DNA of 64,000 nt from Ixodes scapularis. Its lineage: Eukaryota; Arthropoda; Arachnida; Ixodida; Ixodidae. The stretch spans positions 131,433,094-131,497,093 of the forward strand of contig NW_024609857.1 in the NCBI RefSeq assembly GCF_016920785.2, read 5' to 3'. The notes below the pieces were generated by a model, which was given only the letters and a program-made list of their open reading frames with translations, was not told the origin of the DNA and made no database searches. This document shows positions 46,822-58,800 of the stretch, piece after piece. The number at the start of each line of letters is the position of its first letter. The first letter of the stretch is position 1. A program made the position numbers and the translations under genes.

Positions 46822-49800
46822 AATAAATAAATAACAAAGTGAAAAACTCGCGGAGAGAAAAAACAAACAGCAGAAGTTTATTCAAAAGTTTTGCCGAGAG
46901 ACTCCGTTTCGTCAGGAGATGACTTAGAAGTGAGGACATATCGCTGCAACAAAGAAGTTGAGAACTGGGAGAGAAAAATGTGACAACACAAATGCATAAA
47001 AAAAAACAAAAAAAAAAAAACAGTTGTAATAGAACTGGCTTTAGGTCAAATTGGGAGTGTGAACAGCGGGAGTAATACCTCATATACAGATTAAACACAA
47101 TAGAAAAAGGAATAAATGAGAAGCTAGAAACATTTGCATCAATTAGAGCATTAACCTACCCTACCTTTTTGTTGTGGTACTGTATTTTCGACTGGAATTG
47201 GGCTACGTGATTATTCTATAACGACTCCTATCTTGTGCAGGCTGTCTTCTGTGGAACCGTGCTGCTTCCTAGTACGCGTTTCATTAATTACACATCTCAC
47301 GAACGTACCGCAGCCCCCCTACTTCTCGTCCTTTTTTTTCTTGACAGTCACAGGAGGGAGCAAATAGTTTTTTTTGCAATGTTTTGCTTTTTCGGTTTCC
47401 TTGACACGTGTGGTGCCCCAGGCAAGATGGGGCGACTGTCTCGGGGATGCATTGGCCCGTTGGGTGCCATCAGCCAAGAAGATGTCGTTCGTTTACAGCC
47501 TATTGTAGCCATTGTGTTGGCATTCAAGCGCACTTCCTATTTCGGTGCCAAGCAGGAGGAGCGGGCTCAGGTCATGTTTTTTTGCTATGTATCAATGCTT
47601 ACCTTGCTATTACAATTGTTTTATTCTTTTTTTGGTTATTGTGTCGTCACGTCTTTCTCTTCAAGTTCTCAACTTCTTCGCCGCAGCAATATGTCCTCAC
47701 GTGTAAGTCATCTCTTGACGAAGCCGAGTCTCTTGGCAAAACTGTTGATCAAACTTCTGCTGTTTGTTGTTTCTCACAGGGAGTTTTTCACTTCATTATA
47801 TATATGCCTTCGGCTTCTTGTCTCTTATGCCACCATACCCGCTGTTTCAAGACCAGCCCCCCGCACACCCACAGTGGAGCAACTCTCACGGAAGTACCCC
47901 AAGAACTTTCCAACTTCTGCGGTGATCGGAAACTCCCAAACAAGCCACCTGTTTCACCACTTCGATCCATATGACGAAGCCACCCTCGCTTTCATCAACA
48001 TCTGCGGGGCCTTAACCTGCGATATCAAGAGGGAGCTGGCCAATATCCCACGATCCATGACGACCCTCATCTTCCACGTCGGGACAAGCGAGTGGGAGAA
48101 GTTAGGCTCCGAAGAGACACTTCGACGGTGTCGCCGTCTAGTCAATGACACCTTGCAAGCTCGTCCGGAGCTCCCTGGCTCTGTCATATTCCTCGTGCTG
48201 CTGCGGTACACGAACCGCCGTCTGAGACAGCCCAATGACTGCTTCGTACACTGGTTTATCAACGAGACCCGAAAATTCAACGACACGGTCAAGGGCTACT
48301 GCCGGGAGCCAGGCAAGGTGGCCTTTCTCGACCATGGGTTTGCGGCGCCCCTGCCTCGTTGATTTCTTGCTGCGGACGGACTTCATCCAAGCTTTTCCCG
48401 AGTGGCACTCGTTGCCCAGAATTTGAAAGGCCTGTTCCTACAAGGTAAACACCTCACAGCAGCTGAATGGTCATCAAAGATCCCCGTCGCCGCCTCCCCA
48501 CCCATGAATCCCCCGACAATCGTCTCTCCGCCCTCATCGAGCGGTAGCGCTCGCAAGGACGCCCTTCCAAGAAGACGACTCTCCCGTCCAGGAAGTTTCT
48601 GTGACACGGTGCAGAGTCACAAAGCACCACACTCCACAACCGGTGGCAGAGTCTCCGGCCTTGACGTTAATGACCCCCCACCACACAACGCTACAACGTT
48701 TGAAAGACCGTCTCGCAAGGTCTTCACCCAAAAGAAGACTGACTTGTTTCTGGTGAGTCCAATTCCTTTCCACCAAACTACAGTACCACCTTCTTAAAAC
48801 TATGAAAATTAACTGACAAGCGAATTAGACATGAACTCCACAAAACAACTCTGCAAGTGTACCTGAACGCAGGAGTCCCCCTAAAGGCATGTCACTCTCT
48901 CTTCCGCAAGCTGTCACAAACCTCAATTGATTCGACCGATCGGAAGGGGATTCCGTTCTTTTAAAGGCGTCACTTAAACTGGTCAAAATCACAATCAGTC
49001 ATAGTGAGAAACAAGTAAGAAAATGTAACACCTCAATGACCACTGTTATCCAATATAACAACCCACTTTCGACACGTGAAACAACCTCCTTACACGGATT
49101 TGAAAGAAAAAAAACGCTACGAGCTTGAAACAATCAAGTTACGCAAACTCGAGCGAGACAAAGTACCACACCCCATACTACCTCCATCCTCACCAAAAGA
49201 AATGATGTCAGTATTCAGCTAACCACTAGAATTACAGATACCATACGCCAAGACGAAGATAACCCTTCAAATATTAACGAGGCGAACGGTACCTGCACTA
49301 TCAATAATTTGTCTGGAATTACTCCATCATATGAAGAGAAAAAAGCTATCTCTAAAGGACTAAACTTTTGCCCTGCCACTGGTTACATTGATGAGTTCCA
49401 AGTTCTCCAAGATCTGGGTAGCTTTGCCAGAAATTTAAGGTTGCGGGAATACTTTGTAGATAAACCGTCCAACTCCCAAAACACACAGCCACGTCCAACT
49501 AGCGACTGTATTTTAAAGATCCATAGCAACAACTTGTACATATCTGCTGTACAGAAGGATATCATGCGGGAATATTGCCGGTACAAAGGGAGACGGGACA
49601 ACCTAACTAAATCTGAGAAAACCTCTTTGAAATCGCTAAGCACTAGAGAAGACATCACAACAAAACCGGCAGACAAGGGAGGGGCGATTGTAACTCTTAG
49701 TAGTGACAACTCTGTTCGGGAAGGATACCGCCAACTAAATTATCCCAAATTTTATGAGCGCCTTTCAGGCGACCCTACAAAACACCACACTTAAAACGTA

Positions 49801-52800
49801 ACGTCAGAGCTCAACCAACTAAAACAAAGGCAAGATAGCCGTTAATGAATATCATATAATGAAACCAAAGCAACCATTCCCCGGTTGCTTTTAATGCTTT
49901 CGAAAATTCACAAGACTGGTAATCCAGGCCGCTCAATCATATTCGGGATAGGAACAATAACAGAACCTCTATCAGGCTATGTAAACAACCTAATTCGGCA
50001 CATACCTGCAACTCTCAAGCCGCATGTCAAGGACACTACCCACTTCCTCAGAAATATATTAAATGTACATATACCAAAAGCATCATATCTTGTAGCCCTG
50101 GACGTGTCTTCATTGTACACGAACGTTCCACGCGACGATGGAATAGCTTCGTTAATAGATATTTATGAATCCCAAAAAAACCAGAGAACCCAGATGGTCA
50201 TCTCATTGCAACCCTCACACGGCTTGTTAAGTGTATTTGAATTTAGCAATAGATATTTTGGAAAGGTTAGCAGGACTGCAATGGGCACCAAGAGGGCACC
50301 CAGTTAGCCAACATTTTTATGGGGAAGTTGGAGTCAAACCTTTTGCGTTATGAGCCATTAAAATTACTACTGTACAAAAGATTCATAAACGATATATTTT
50401 TTTATATGGACACACGGCGAGGCGGACCTGCAAGACTTCATTGTTAATTACAACGCTGTCCACCTACACATCCGTTTCACTCACACTTACTCTCAAACTG
50501 ACATTAACTTCTTAGACGTGACCCTTACAATAAAGGATGGGGAATTAACAACAAAGCTTTATTGCTAGCCAACAGATCAGCAACATTACCTCCATTACAA
50601 GAGCGACCACCCATTTCACTGTAAGAACAGCATACCCTATAGCCAGGCCCCTGTTTCAAACGCATTTGTTCATACAAAAATGATTTTGATGTGAGCGCTC
50701 TAAACCTTAAAGGGGCACTGAAGCTGATTTTGAAATACCTAGTCCTTTTGTGGTGACAACTCAATCTGGATACTCTAAGCATCCCAACAAACCCAAAATC
50801 ACAATCGTACGTAGCTTATTTCCTCGTTAAAAGCATGTTCAAAGATCGCGACACACCCTTTTTGGGAAGAATTTTTTTTAGAGTGAAGTGGTCGACGAAG
50901 GGCGCTTGTCGGCGAGTTGCAAGCGATGGCTTCGCCCTCGGAGAAAAAAAGGAGTCTTATCTGAATGTGTACCTATCAGACTCTCTTCAAAACGAGTTAT
51001 AATAAAATTATTCGAAATCTGTGCGTATTGTAGGGCTTTCACTGGTCCACTCAGTGTAGTCCGCGTGAAAAAAGAGTCCACATATTTTTTTTTTGCCCTG
51101 AGATGAATAGGCATATTGTAAAATAGACTTGGTATATTTGGGAACTAACACATTTTTAACAATATAAGATCAAAAACAACCTTTTTCAAAAATGACTTTA
51201 GTGCCCCTTTAAGAATGTGTTGACACATGAAAAATATCCACCACGGGTAATTGATAATGCGATTCATAAAACCAGAATGTTGAACCGCAGCAACCTTTAG
51301 GAGGACCGTCCCCCCCCCAGAGCAACACACAATGCACAAATCTATGTCTCACCTACAGCACTAACTATCATAAGATAAATAATATTTTAAAATGGCACTA
51401 CAACATGCTCGAGCAAAGTGACCGCCTAAAACGTGCATTTACATCCCCACCGGGGATGATTTATAGACAATGACGCAGCATTAGAGCCAGGCTAGTGAAT
51501 TCTCGGCTGAACTCTACATCGCAACGCAGCGAATGCAGGCCCTGTAATACACCGCAGTGTTTAATCTGCAAGCGTATTCAGCAAACAAACACTGCCAGAA
51601 GCATGCATTCGTAGTACTCAATGAAAATGAAAGGGGAATTGACATGCAACTCTTCAACGTAGTGTGCTTGCTATAGTGTAGAGCATGCAAAATGCAATAC
51701 GTAGGACAGACTGAGACAGCGTTTAGACTATGCTTTAACAACCACAGAGCTGACTCTAAGTCTAATCCAAGCCTCCCTCTTTCAAAACACCTCCATCTCC
51801 CACAGCGTTCTTTCGATGAATTATCTGTGACATTACTGGAAACTGGATTTGGATCAAACCGGGAGCGCAAATACCGAGGAATAGCTGAAGCCTAGGAACA
51901 CTTGCATCAATATGAGCATCAACCTATCCCAACTTTTCATAGTGGTACTGTATTTTCGACTGGAATTGGACCACGTGATTATTCTATTACCTTGTTTCTT
52001 GTGGATGCTATCTTCTGTGGAACCATGCTGTTCCCTAGCATGCGTGTTTCATTAACCACATCTCACCAACGTACCCCACCCTTCCTACCCTCTCGTCTTT
52101 TTTTTTTTTTTTTGACAATCAAAAGAGGGGGCAAACTTTTTTGCTTTTTCGGTTTTCTTGACATGCAGCCTATTGAAGCCACTGTGTAGGCATTTACTGC
52201 CTATTGTAGCCACTGTGTAGGCGTTCAAGCGCACTTTGGATTCTGCCGCCCCGCAGGAGGAGCGGGCTCAGGTCAAGCTTTTTTCTATGTAGGAACGCAT
52301 ACCTTGCTATACCGATTTTTTTTTTTTTTTGTTTTTTTTGGGCATTCTTGTTTATTACATTTTTCTTTCCCCGTTCTCAACTTCTTCGCCGCAGCAATAT
52401 GTCCTCACTTGTAAGTCATCTTCTAACGAAGCCGAGTGTCTCGGCGAAACTGTTGATTAAACCTCTGCTGCTTGTTGTTTCTCACCGTGAGTTTTTCACT
52501 TCGTTACATGTATACTTTCGGCCCCTTTACTCCTATGCCACCATGCCCACTAACATATATATATATTCACAGGGTGTTTCATGAAAAGTAAAAATTTGAT
52601 ATTGCGAAAACTACTCGTCGCAACGAAAAAAGGCTTGTGATGTTTTGGTCCTGGACCAAGGGCCCATCTAGGAAAATGATTAAAGTCTGGGATAATTATA
52701 TTGTTAATTATTTTTCCATAATTAACTTTTTAATATTGTGTTTAAGGGCATGGTTTCAGTTAAAAAATTGCTGAGAATCATTGAAAAACACTAAATGAAT

Positions 52801-55800
52801 GAATTGCAGAATGATAGAAGGCATGCGCAGCATTTTACGGCTTTCTGAAAAAATGCACAAATTCCAAGGATTTTTAAGTTTCGGTTTGCAATCGAAGCGC
52901 ATCTCGGCCCCGACAGCACCGCGCCCCATGGAGAAATAGTGCAACCAACCTCTGCTGCGCTGTCCTCGCGCAACGCAGCAGAGGCTGATTGCGAATTTTG
53001 GCAGTCACGGCAGAGGGAAACCGAAACTTACTCAGAAAAAACGCGCTAGGGGCAGGAATAGTTTCACTCCGGAAGAGGCACCTGGGCGCGACGTGTAGTG
53101 ACGCATACGTTGTTGTCAGTGCATGACCGAAAGCTTTGGACCAAACCCAGATCGGCTCATGGCCCGCTCCTCCAGTGGCCTTATTGGGGTATGCAAGAAT
53201 TCGAAAGTCAACGCGTGCGTCTGATGTCGGTGCTTGCGAACACGCTAAACTTGATAAATCCCACAGTGCACTTTGCTTTGAGATATTGAAAATAGTTCTG
53301 CGTTATAGTTGTTTCTCCGCTTGCTCACAAGCACAATCACACTTTCTTTATCAAATTTAGGTTATCCATATTTATAGTTCTATTCTGCAGGATGCACATG
53401 CAATGTCATCTATGCTTCGTTTAACATCACTCATGCAGTGGTCAGGATACTTGTTAAAAACAAGCACGTTTTTGGTTTATTGACTTTAATCAGGCTTTGA
53501 TTTTACATAGCACAAGTGCTCTGCAAACTATTTCAAAGTGCCTGCCCTCCATTGCAGTGCACATCAATAATCAGTCTTTCCTACCGGACATTGCTCGATG
53601 CAGCATTTCTCGTAGAACATTTGCACAAGCAGTGACTATCCTCTCTTTGAACTCGTCGAGCCTTGTCGTCTCGGTGGCATAAATTTGGTCTTTGACGTAG
53701 CCCCACAAAACAAAAGTTCTGTGGAGATAGGTCTGGTGACCTTGGAGGCCAGAACATTGGTCCACCATGCCCAATCTATTTTTGTGGGAAGTTTGTGTCA
53801 AGGAACTGGACTGCTTGCGAACAGGCGTGTGGTGGGGCACCAATGTGTTGAAACCACATTGGGTTAAAGGGACACAAGAGGGTATTCATGCTTGCCAGGG
53901 TTTTTATGCTCGCCAGGGTTTTCATTTGTACATGACATGTGAGAGCCTAACTACCCTGAAAAGAACATGCAGATCGAAATTCGTTTTCTTTCCGCCCGAA
54001 AACCGCTGATTGAGAACTGGCCGGTTTGAGTCGCACTCCCTCTCTTCTTCGTCGTCACGGGCCGTTTTCTATGGTTTAGACACAACCACCATAGATAAAG
54101 TCGTGGGTCATTCAAGGCGCACAAAAAATATACCCATTTTTTGTGGCTTCTAAAAGCTGTAAATATGTTGATTAAAAAAAAAGAAAAGTTGTTTAGCTAT
54201 GTGATTTTTGGTACCTTTCTCCTCCTCTATATTTCTTCTTCCTCCCCAGTCCAATGTCGTTTTCGAGCAGTTGCGTTTTCTGAATTGATTAAAAATATAC
54301 GTCACACTCTAGCAAAATATTGATTAGGCACCATAATGGATTGCCTGGCAAAAAATTAAAAATGTTTTTAGGGGGTGTCAGTATCCTTTTAAGTACATTC
54401 AGAGGAAGCTCTGAAATGAACTCAGCCACAACTTTGTTTAGGACGATGTCCAGGTAGCTTTTTCTATAAGTCTGCCTTCAATGAAATAATGACCAACAAT
54501 GCGGCCGTCAAATACACATACCACACCACACGTTCACCAACCACTGCACTTGGAGTTTGTACTGGCACAGCCAGTGTGGATCTGTGTCTGACCAGTAAAG
54601 CGCATTGTGCAGATTTCCATTTTCATTTCTGCAGAACGTTGACTCATCTATCCTAAAACACTCTTTGAAAAGTCTACCATCTAGTCAATCTGGTCGCCCA
54701 ATTAAGAAAATCTAGGCTTTTCTTAAAGTACTCTGGATATAAATCCTGGTGGAGGCATACATGGTAAGGGTGAAGCTTGTTTTCAGAAAGCGCACTCCAC
54801 ACTGAAGACGGGCTAACTCCAGAGGCCCTGGCAATCTCTCTCACACTGGATTCCAGGTTCATGCTTACATATGCAGCAACAGCAGTCTTCAAGTTTTCCG
54901 TTAAAACGGCTGCAGGGTTTCCTCACTGAGGAGGTTCAACTGATCCTGTCGAGCGACGCCGATTAAAGGTTCTAATGAACGAACCACGAGCTGGCACACG
55001 GCTCTGTGGATGTTGAGCGGCGCAAATAGACAATGCTAAGGAAACATTTCCTTGTGCATCGTAAGCAAGGACCACATCTACCTTTTCTTCAGCTAAAAAT
55101 GCTTGCTGGGAGGCCATCGTACAGCACGCAACGCGGTTTGCTGGTCAATATTTTTAGTAACAGCCTTTGATGTACGGCCAGCAGTTTTCTTTTTCTTTTA
55201 CTTCACACTTTTATCTGAAGCCCAGGGACCTGCCTCACCAGTGTGAAAATTAACAGTGAAAACGAGGATCTTCAGTTGTTGCAATTAAAGACAGGCATGA
55301 TAAGTATCAATTTCGGAGATACCACTACCACGCAATGACTTTGAATTTTAGATCGGCTCGTGGGAGCTGGCTGTGAACCGATTTGGGAATGGTCCAAAGC
55401 TTTTGGTTACGTGCTGACAGCAACGTATGTGTCACTACAGGTCGCGCCGAGATGCCTCTTCCGGAATGCAACTATCTCCGCTCTTAGCACACTTTTTCCG
55501 AGTTAATTTGGGTTTCCCTCTGCCGTGATTGCCGAAATTCGCTATGAAATAACTCCAAGCTAAATTATTATTCTTTTAGACCTCTCAACTGCTTTGGGCT
55601 CTTAAAAACGACGGGCTGCAAACCTCTAATTGAAATATGCTGGCTTAAGCAAAATGCAAAAGAGTTCATTCATGTTTTTTTCTCGGTAATTAGGTATCTA
55701 ATGAGCACTTTACTCTCAAGTACTCACGTCCGCCTAGGCAGACAATGTAATCCTGAAGGAATAATGTATTTATTTCAAGTTTTCTTATTTTTAAAAATAT

Positions 55801-58800
55801 CAGGGTGTCGAACCTGAACCGAACCGGTATTTTTTCCGGAACTGAACCCGAACCGTTATATTGTTATCGCGATGAACCCGAACCGGAACTGAACCGGAAA
55901 AAAAAATAACGGTTACCGGCTCATGTCAAAACGGTTCGGCCACGCGCTGTTGACAATGAATGTGCTATCAATGCCATTTGTTTTTTAAGTGCCGTCAACT
56001 GACATACACCTCGCTTACATATTTTTCTTCTCCACTCAGTCTTAGGAATATAAATGCTGCATCCATGAATCTTGACAAACGCTGCATCCATGAATCTTGA
56101 CATAGTAACCAGTATTGCGCTGGTCGCGGCTTGCACGGAAGAAAGAGAATTGGAAGGCTGTGCAAAAAAAAAAAAAACAACTTGCGTCACGGGATTTCAT
56201 TTTCCTACAATCTCGTAAATCCTAAATGCTGCTGTGTGCTCATTTCATAACACTTTCTAGAACGCGCGAGTTCTTGAAGCTTGCTTCTATCGGAATGAGA
56301 AAAGAAAAGGTGTGGAGTTTGATAATAATGCATCCGGTTTCGTATAGGCACTTAGAAGCTAACATATTTGTGCGACAGCGAACTCTTTTATTTTAATATT
56401 TATCCTATTACGTTCTTCTGGCGTTGCGTTCGGTGAAGTGTTTTTCATATTCCGTATCTTGTTTAATGAAAACTTCTTTAAGGGTATCATTTGAGTTACC
56501 GAAGGCTAGTTCAAATAAAGAAAGCTGTATTTTCTCCCCACTGTTCCTTCAATTGCTTACACGCCGAGGTGGCGGGATAGTTAGCGAGTTCTACTTGTAA
56601 GTGGGTTTGTAAGGAGGTCGCGGATTTTACAGCTACTGCGTCGGACCCAATTAGATGAAGTCCGAATGCATAAACGTCGGTGAGGTAACCTTTGAGTGCA
56701 CATAAAGCAACCATTCCTGGTAGAAATCCCTGAGCCTTACACTACGATGTATCCCTTTTCGTATGTGCTGATTTCAGATGTTTTATTTGTAATTTATTTT
56801 ATGTTGCAATTTGTCATTTATAATTTCCGAACCGGTTCGCGAACCGGTTCAGCGCCCCGAACCGGTTCGCGGATCGAATTAATCGAACCGGAACTGAAAC
56901 GGAACAAAATAAATTTACCTGAACCTGAACCGTAACCGAACCTGTATTTTTTTCGGTTTGACACACTGATATATATATATATATAAATATATATATCTAT
57001 ACTGAAAACAACTAAATTTTCGCAAAAACCTAATTTTTGCGAATCACCTACAATTCGTGAAAAATACGTCCCGCGAACAATTCGGGCAATATGTGAACGC
57101 TACAAAAGCTACACTCTATTCGCGAAAATTTTCTTTTTTTTTCTAAATTTTAGTTTTTGCCCGATTCGTGAAAATTAAGTCATTTAAAGTATATATCTTA
57201 CCTTTTTTGCACCTGTGCTTTCTTTTCATTTTTTGCGTCTGCACCTTTTTTTTTTTTCTTTTGAAAGCAGAAGGTGAAAAGAGCGAGCAAATACAACGTA
57301 GTGGAGTGAACAAGTGTTGGAGCTAGAAACCTGTGCAACTTTTGACCAATTAGAAGTACCTAAGACTTTTTTGAGTTCTTGTTATTGTGAATGTCCCGTT
57401 GATGGAGGAGGATCGGTGGACAAGTGGTCTAGCACACACCAGGTCAGTGTCAAAGCTCGCTCTGCAGAACCCAGGATCCTGGGTTCAATCCCCACCCCTG
57501 CCCGTTTTCACCTGGATGGGCATCGTACCGGCGTGCGGTCGTGTATCACTACTGTGTGGTGCACGTTAAAGTCCCCAGGCTGGCGGTTGTACTGCACTGG
57601 CTAAATTGTTCATCTACATCTGAGAGACAACTCGCACAGTGATGGCAGACTAACTTCAAGGCGGTATAAACATACCCACTACCAATTTTTTCCCATTTTT
57701 GGATATCTGGGACTACTTTAAACCGTTTATTATTAAATGGCTGTCTAGCATTCCAATAAAACAAATTATTGGAGAAACTGAGAAAAAAAAACGTTTTTTT
57801 AGGAACGTGTAATTGGTAACCGAAATCGTAAGAAACTGGAACAAAACCGATATCAACAGGAAACCGTAACCATAGCCAAAACATTTTATTTTTGGTTTGA
57901 GTTTCTGGTTCTAAGAGAGTACACTAAACAGAAAGGCAAACTTCTTAACCGTTAGTCTTATTCTTATGAAATTTGGAGGGCATATTCCTAGGTGGGGAAA
58001 AAGGATGATATGCAAAGTTTTAAGTTTATAAGTTTATCCTTCGAAGAGTTGTGTAAAAGTACATCAAATAAACTCTGGCAGCTGAGGAAAACTATTGTTT
58101 AGAAAACGTAAGGATAATAGCCAGTTCTTTCAGTGAAACATACAGTATGACACCTATGTCATGCCGCTATTTAAAGAAATTATAGAACTTGTACTATTTT
58201 TGATGAAAAATAAAAATGTTAAAAAGTTTAAATTTTTTGGCATTCATTAGGTTTGGAGATGCAGCAGACGAATTAATTCAAACTCCAGGAAGCCACAAAT
58301 TTTGTTTGAATTACCAGAAGTTTGAAATATCAGAAATTCATCTAAATATGTCGTACGATAAAATTATGATTTTTTATATGAATGGCTGCACATACGAGGC
58401 AGCCATTCATATGTGTGTGGCAATAATTGATGATTTCCTCTACGTGGGCTTACTGATCATGTGCAGGTAGGACACACAAGAAACATTTGTGATATGTGTG
58501 ACATAAGTTTATTTAGCCTTGAAAGATGTTGTTTATCATGGACTGTTTAGACAGCACATGACTATTCAAAACATTTGCTCATCAGGCCAAGAAGTTGTTT
58601 AATCTGAACAGGGGGCACATGAGCAATGAAAACGGGCACTGCACGGTAGTTCCACAGATGCTTGCGCAGACGCTGTGACGTGGACCCGCCCCGTCACAGC
58701 GTGCGCGCAAGTTGCTATGTAAATTTTTGCGTGGTGCCAGTTTTCATGACTTGTGTGTGTTCGCTTGATCAACGTTGAGTGCGCTTTTCACCGAGCATTG

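Larger units (their letters stand above)
46838..52553 (+). mobile_element. Penelope-like retroelement with SGNH-hydrolase frame
   Basis: Layout: an inverted partial terminal repeat (46838-47000, minus), left pLTR (47110-47836), SGNH-hydrolase frame (about 47868-48450), Penelope-type reverse transcriptase (about 49100-50400), a TTAA element (50707-51212), GIY-YIG endonuclease (about 51680-51893), and right pLTR (51880-52553). Direct pLTRs plus an inverted partial copy at one end is the known Penelope arrangement. All frames are damaged. Confidence 0.88.
52573..55800 (-). mobile_element. Mariner-like (IS630-Tc1-mariner) element with long diverged arms
   Basis: The left end cagggtgtttcatgaaaag lies next to the Penelope pLTR. 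Bases 52985-53160 and 55360-55540 are inverted matches (GCCGTGATTGCCGAAATTCGC; AAAGCTTTGGACCA), so the inverted arms are several hundred bp. The transposase lies on the minus strand. The right end is not sharply defined; the next hAT starts at 55801. Confidence 0.75.
46334..57907. mobile_element. hAT element expanded to 11.6 kb by nested insertions
   Basis: The left end cagggactcaaaccg (46334) and right end ggtttgagtttctg (to 57907) are inverted matches. The flanking octamers gttttaag (46326-46333) and gttctaag (57908-57915) agree at 7 of 8 bases. Both ends hold ACCGTAA/TTACGGT subterminal repeats. Penelope-like, mariner-like, hAT and SINE elements lie in between. No hAT transposase was recognised. 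Confidence 0.75.
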
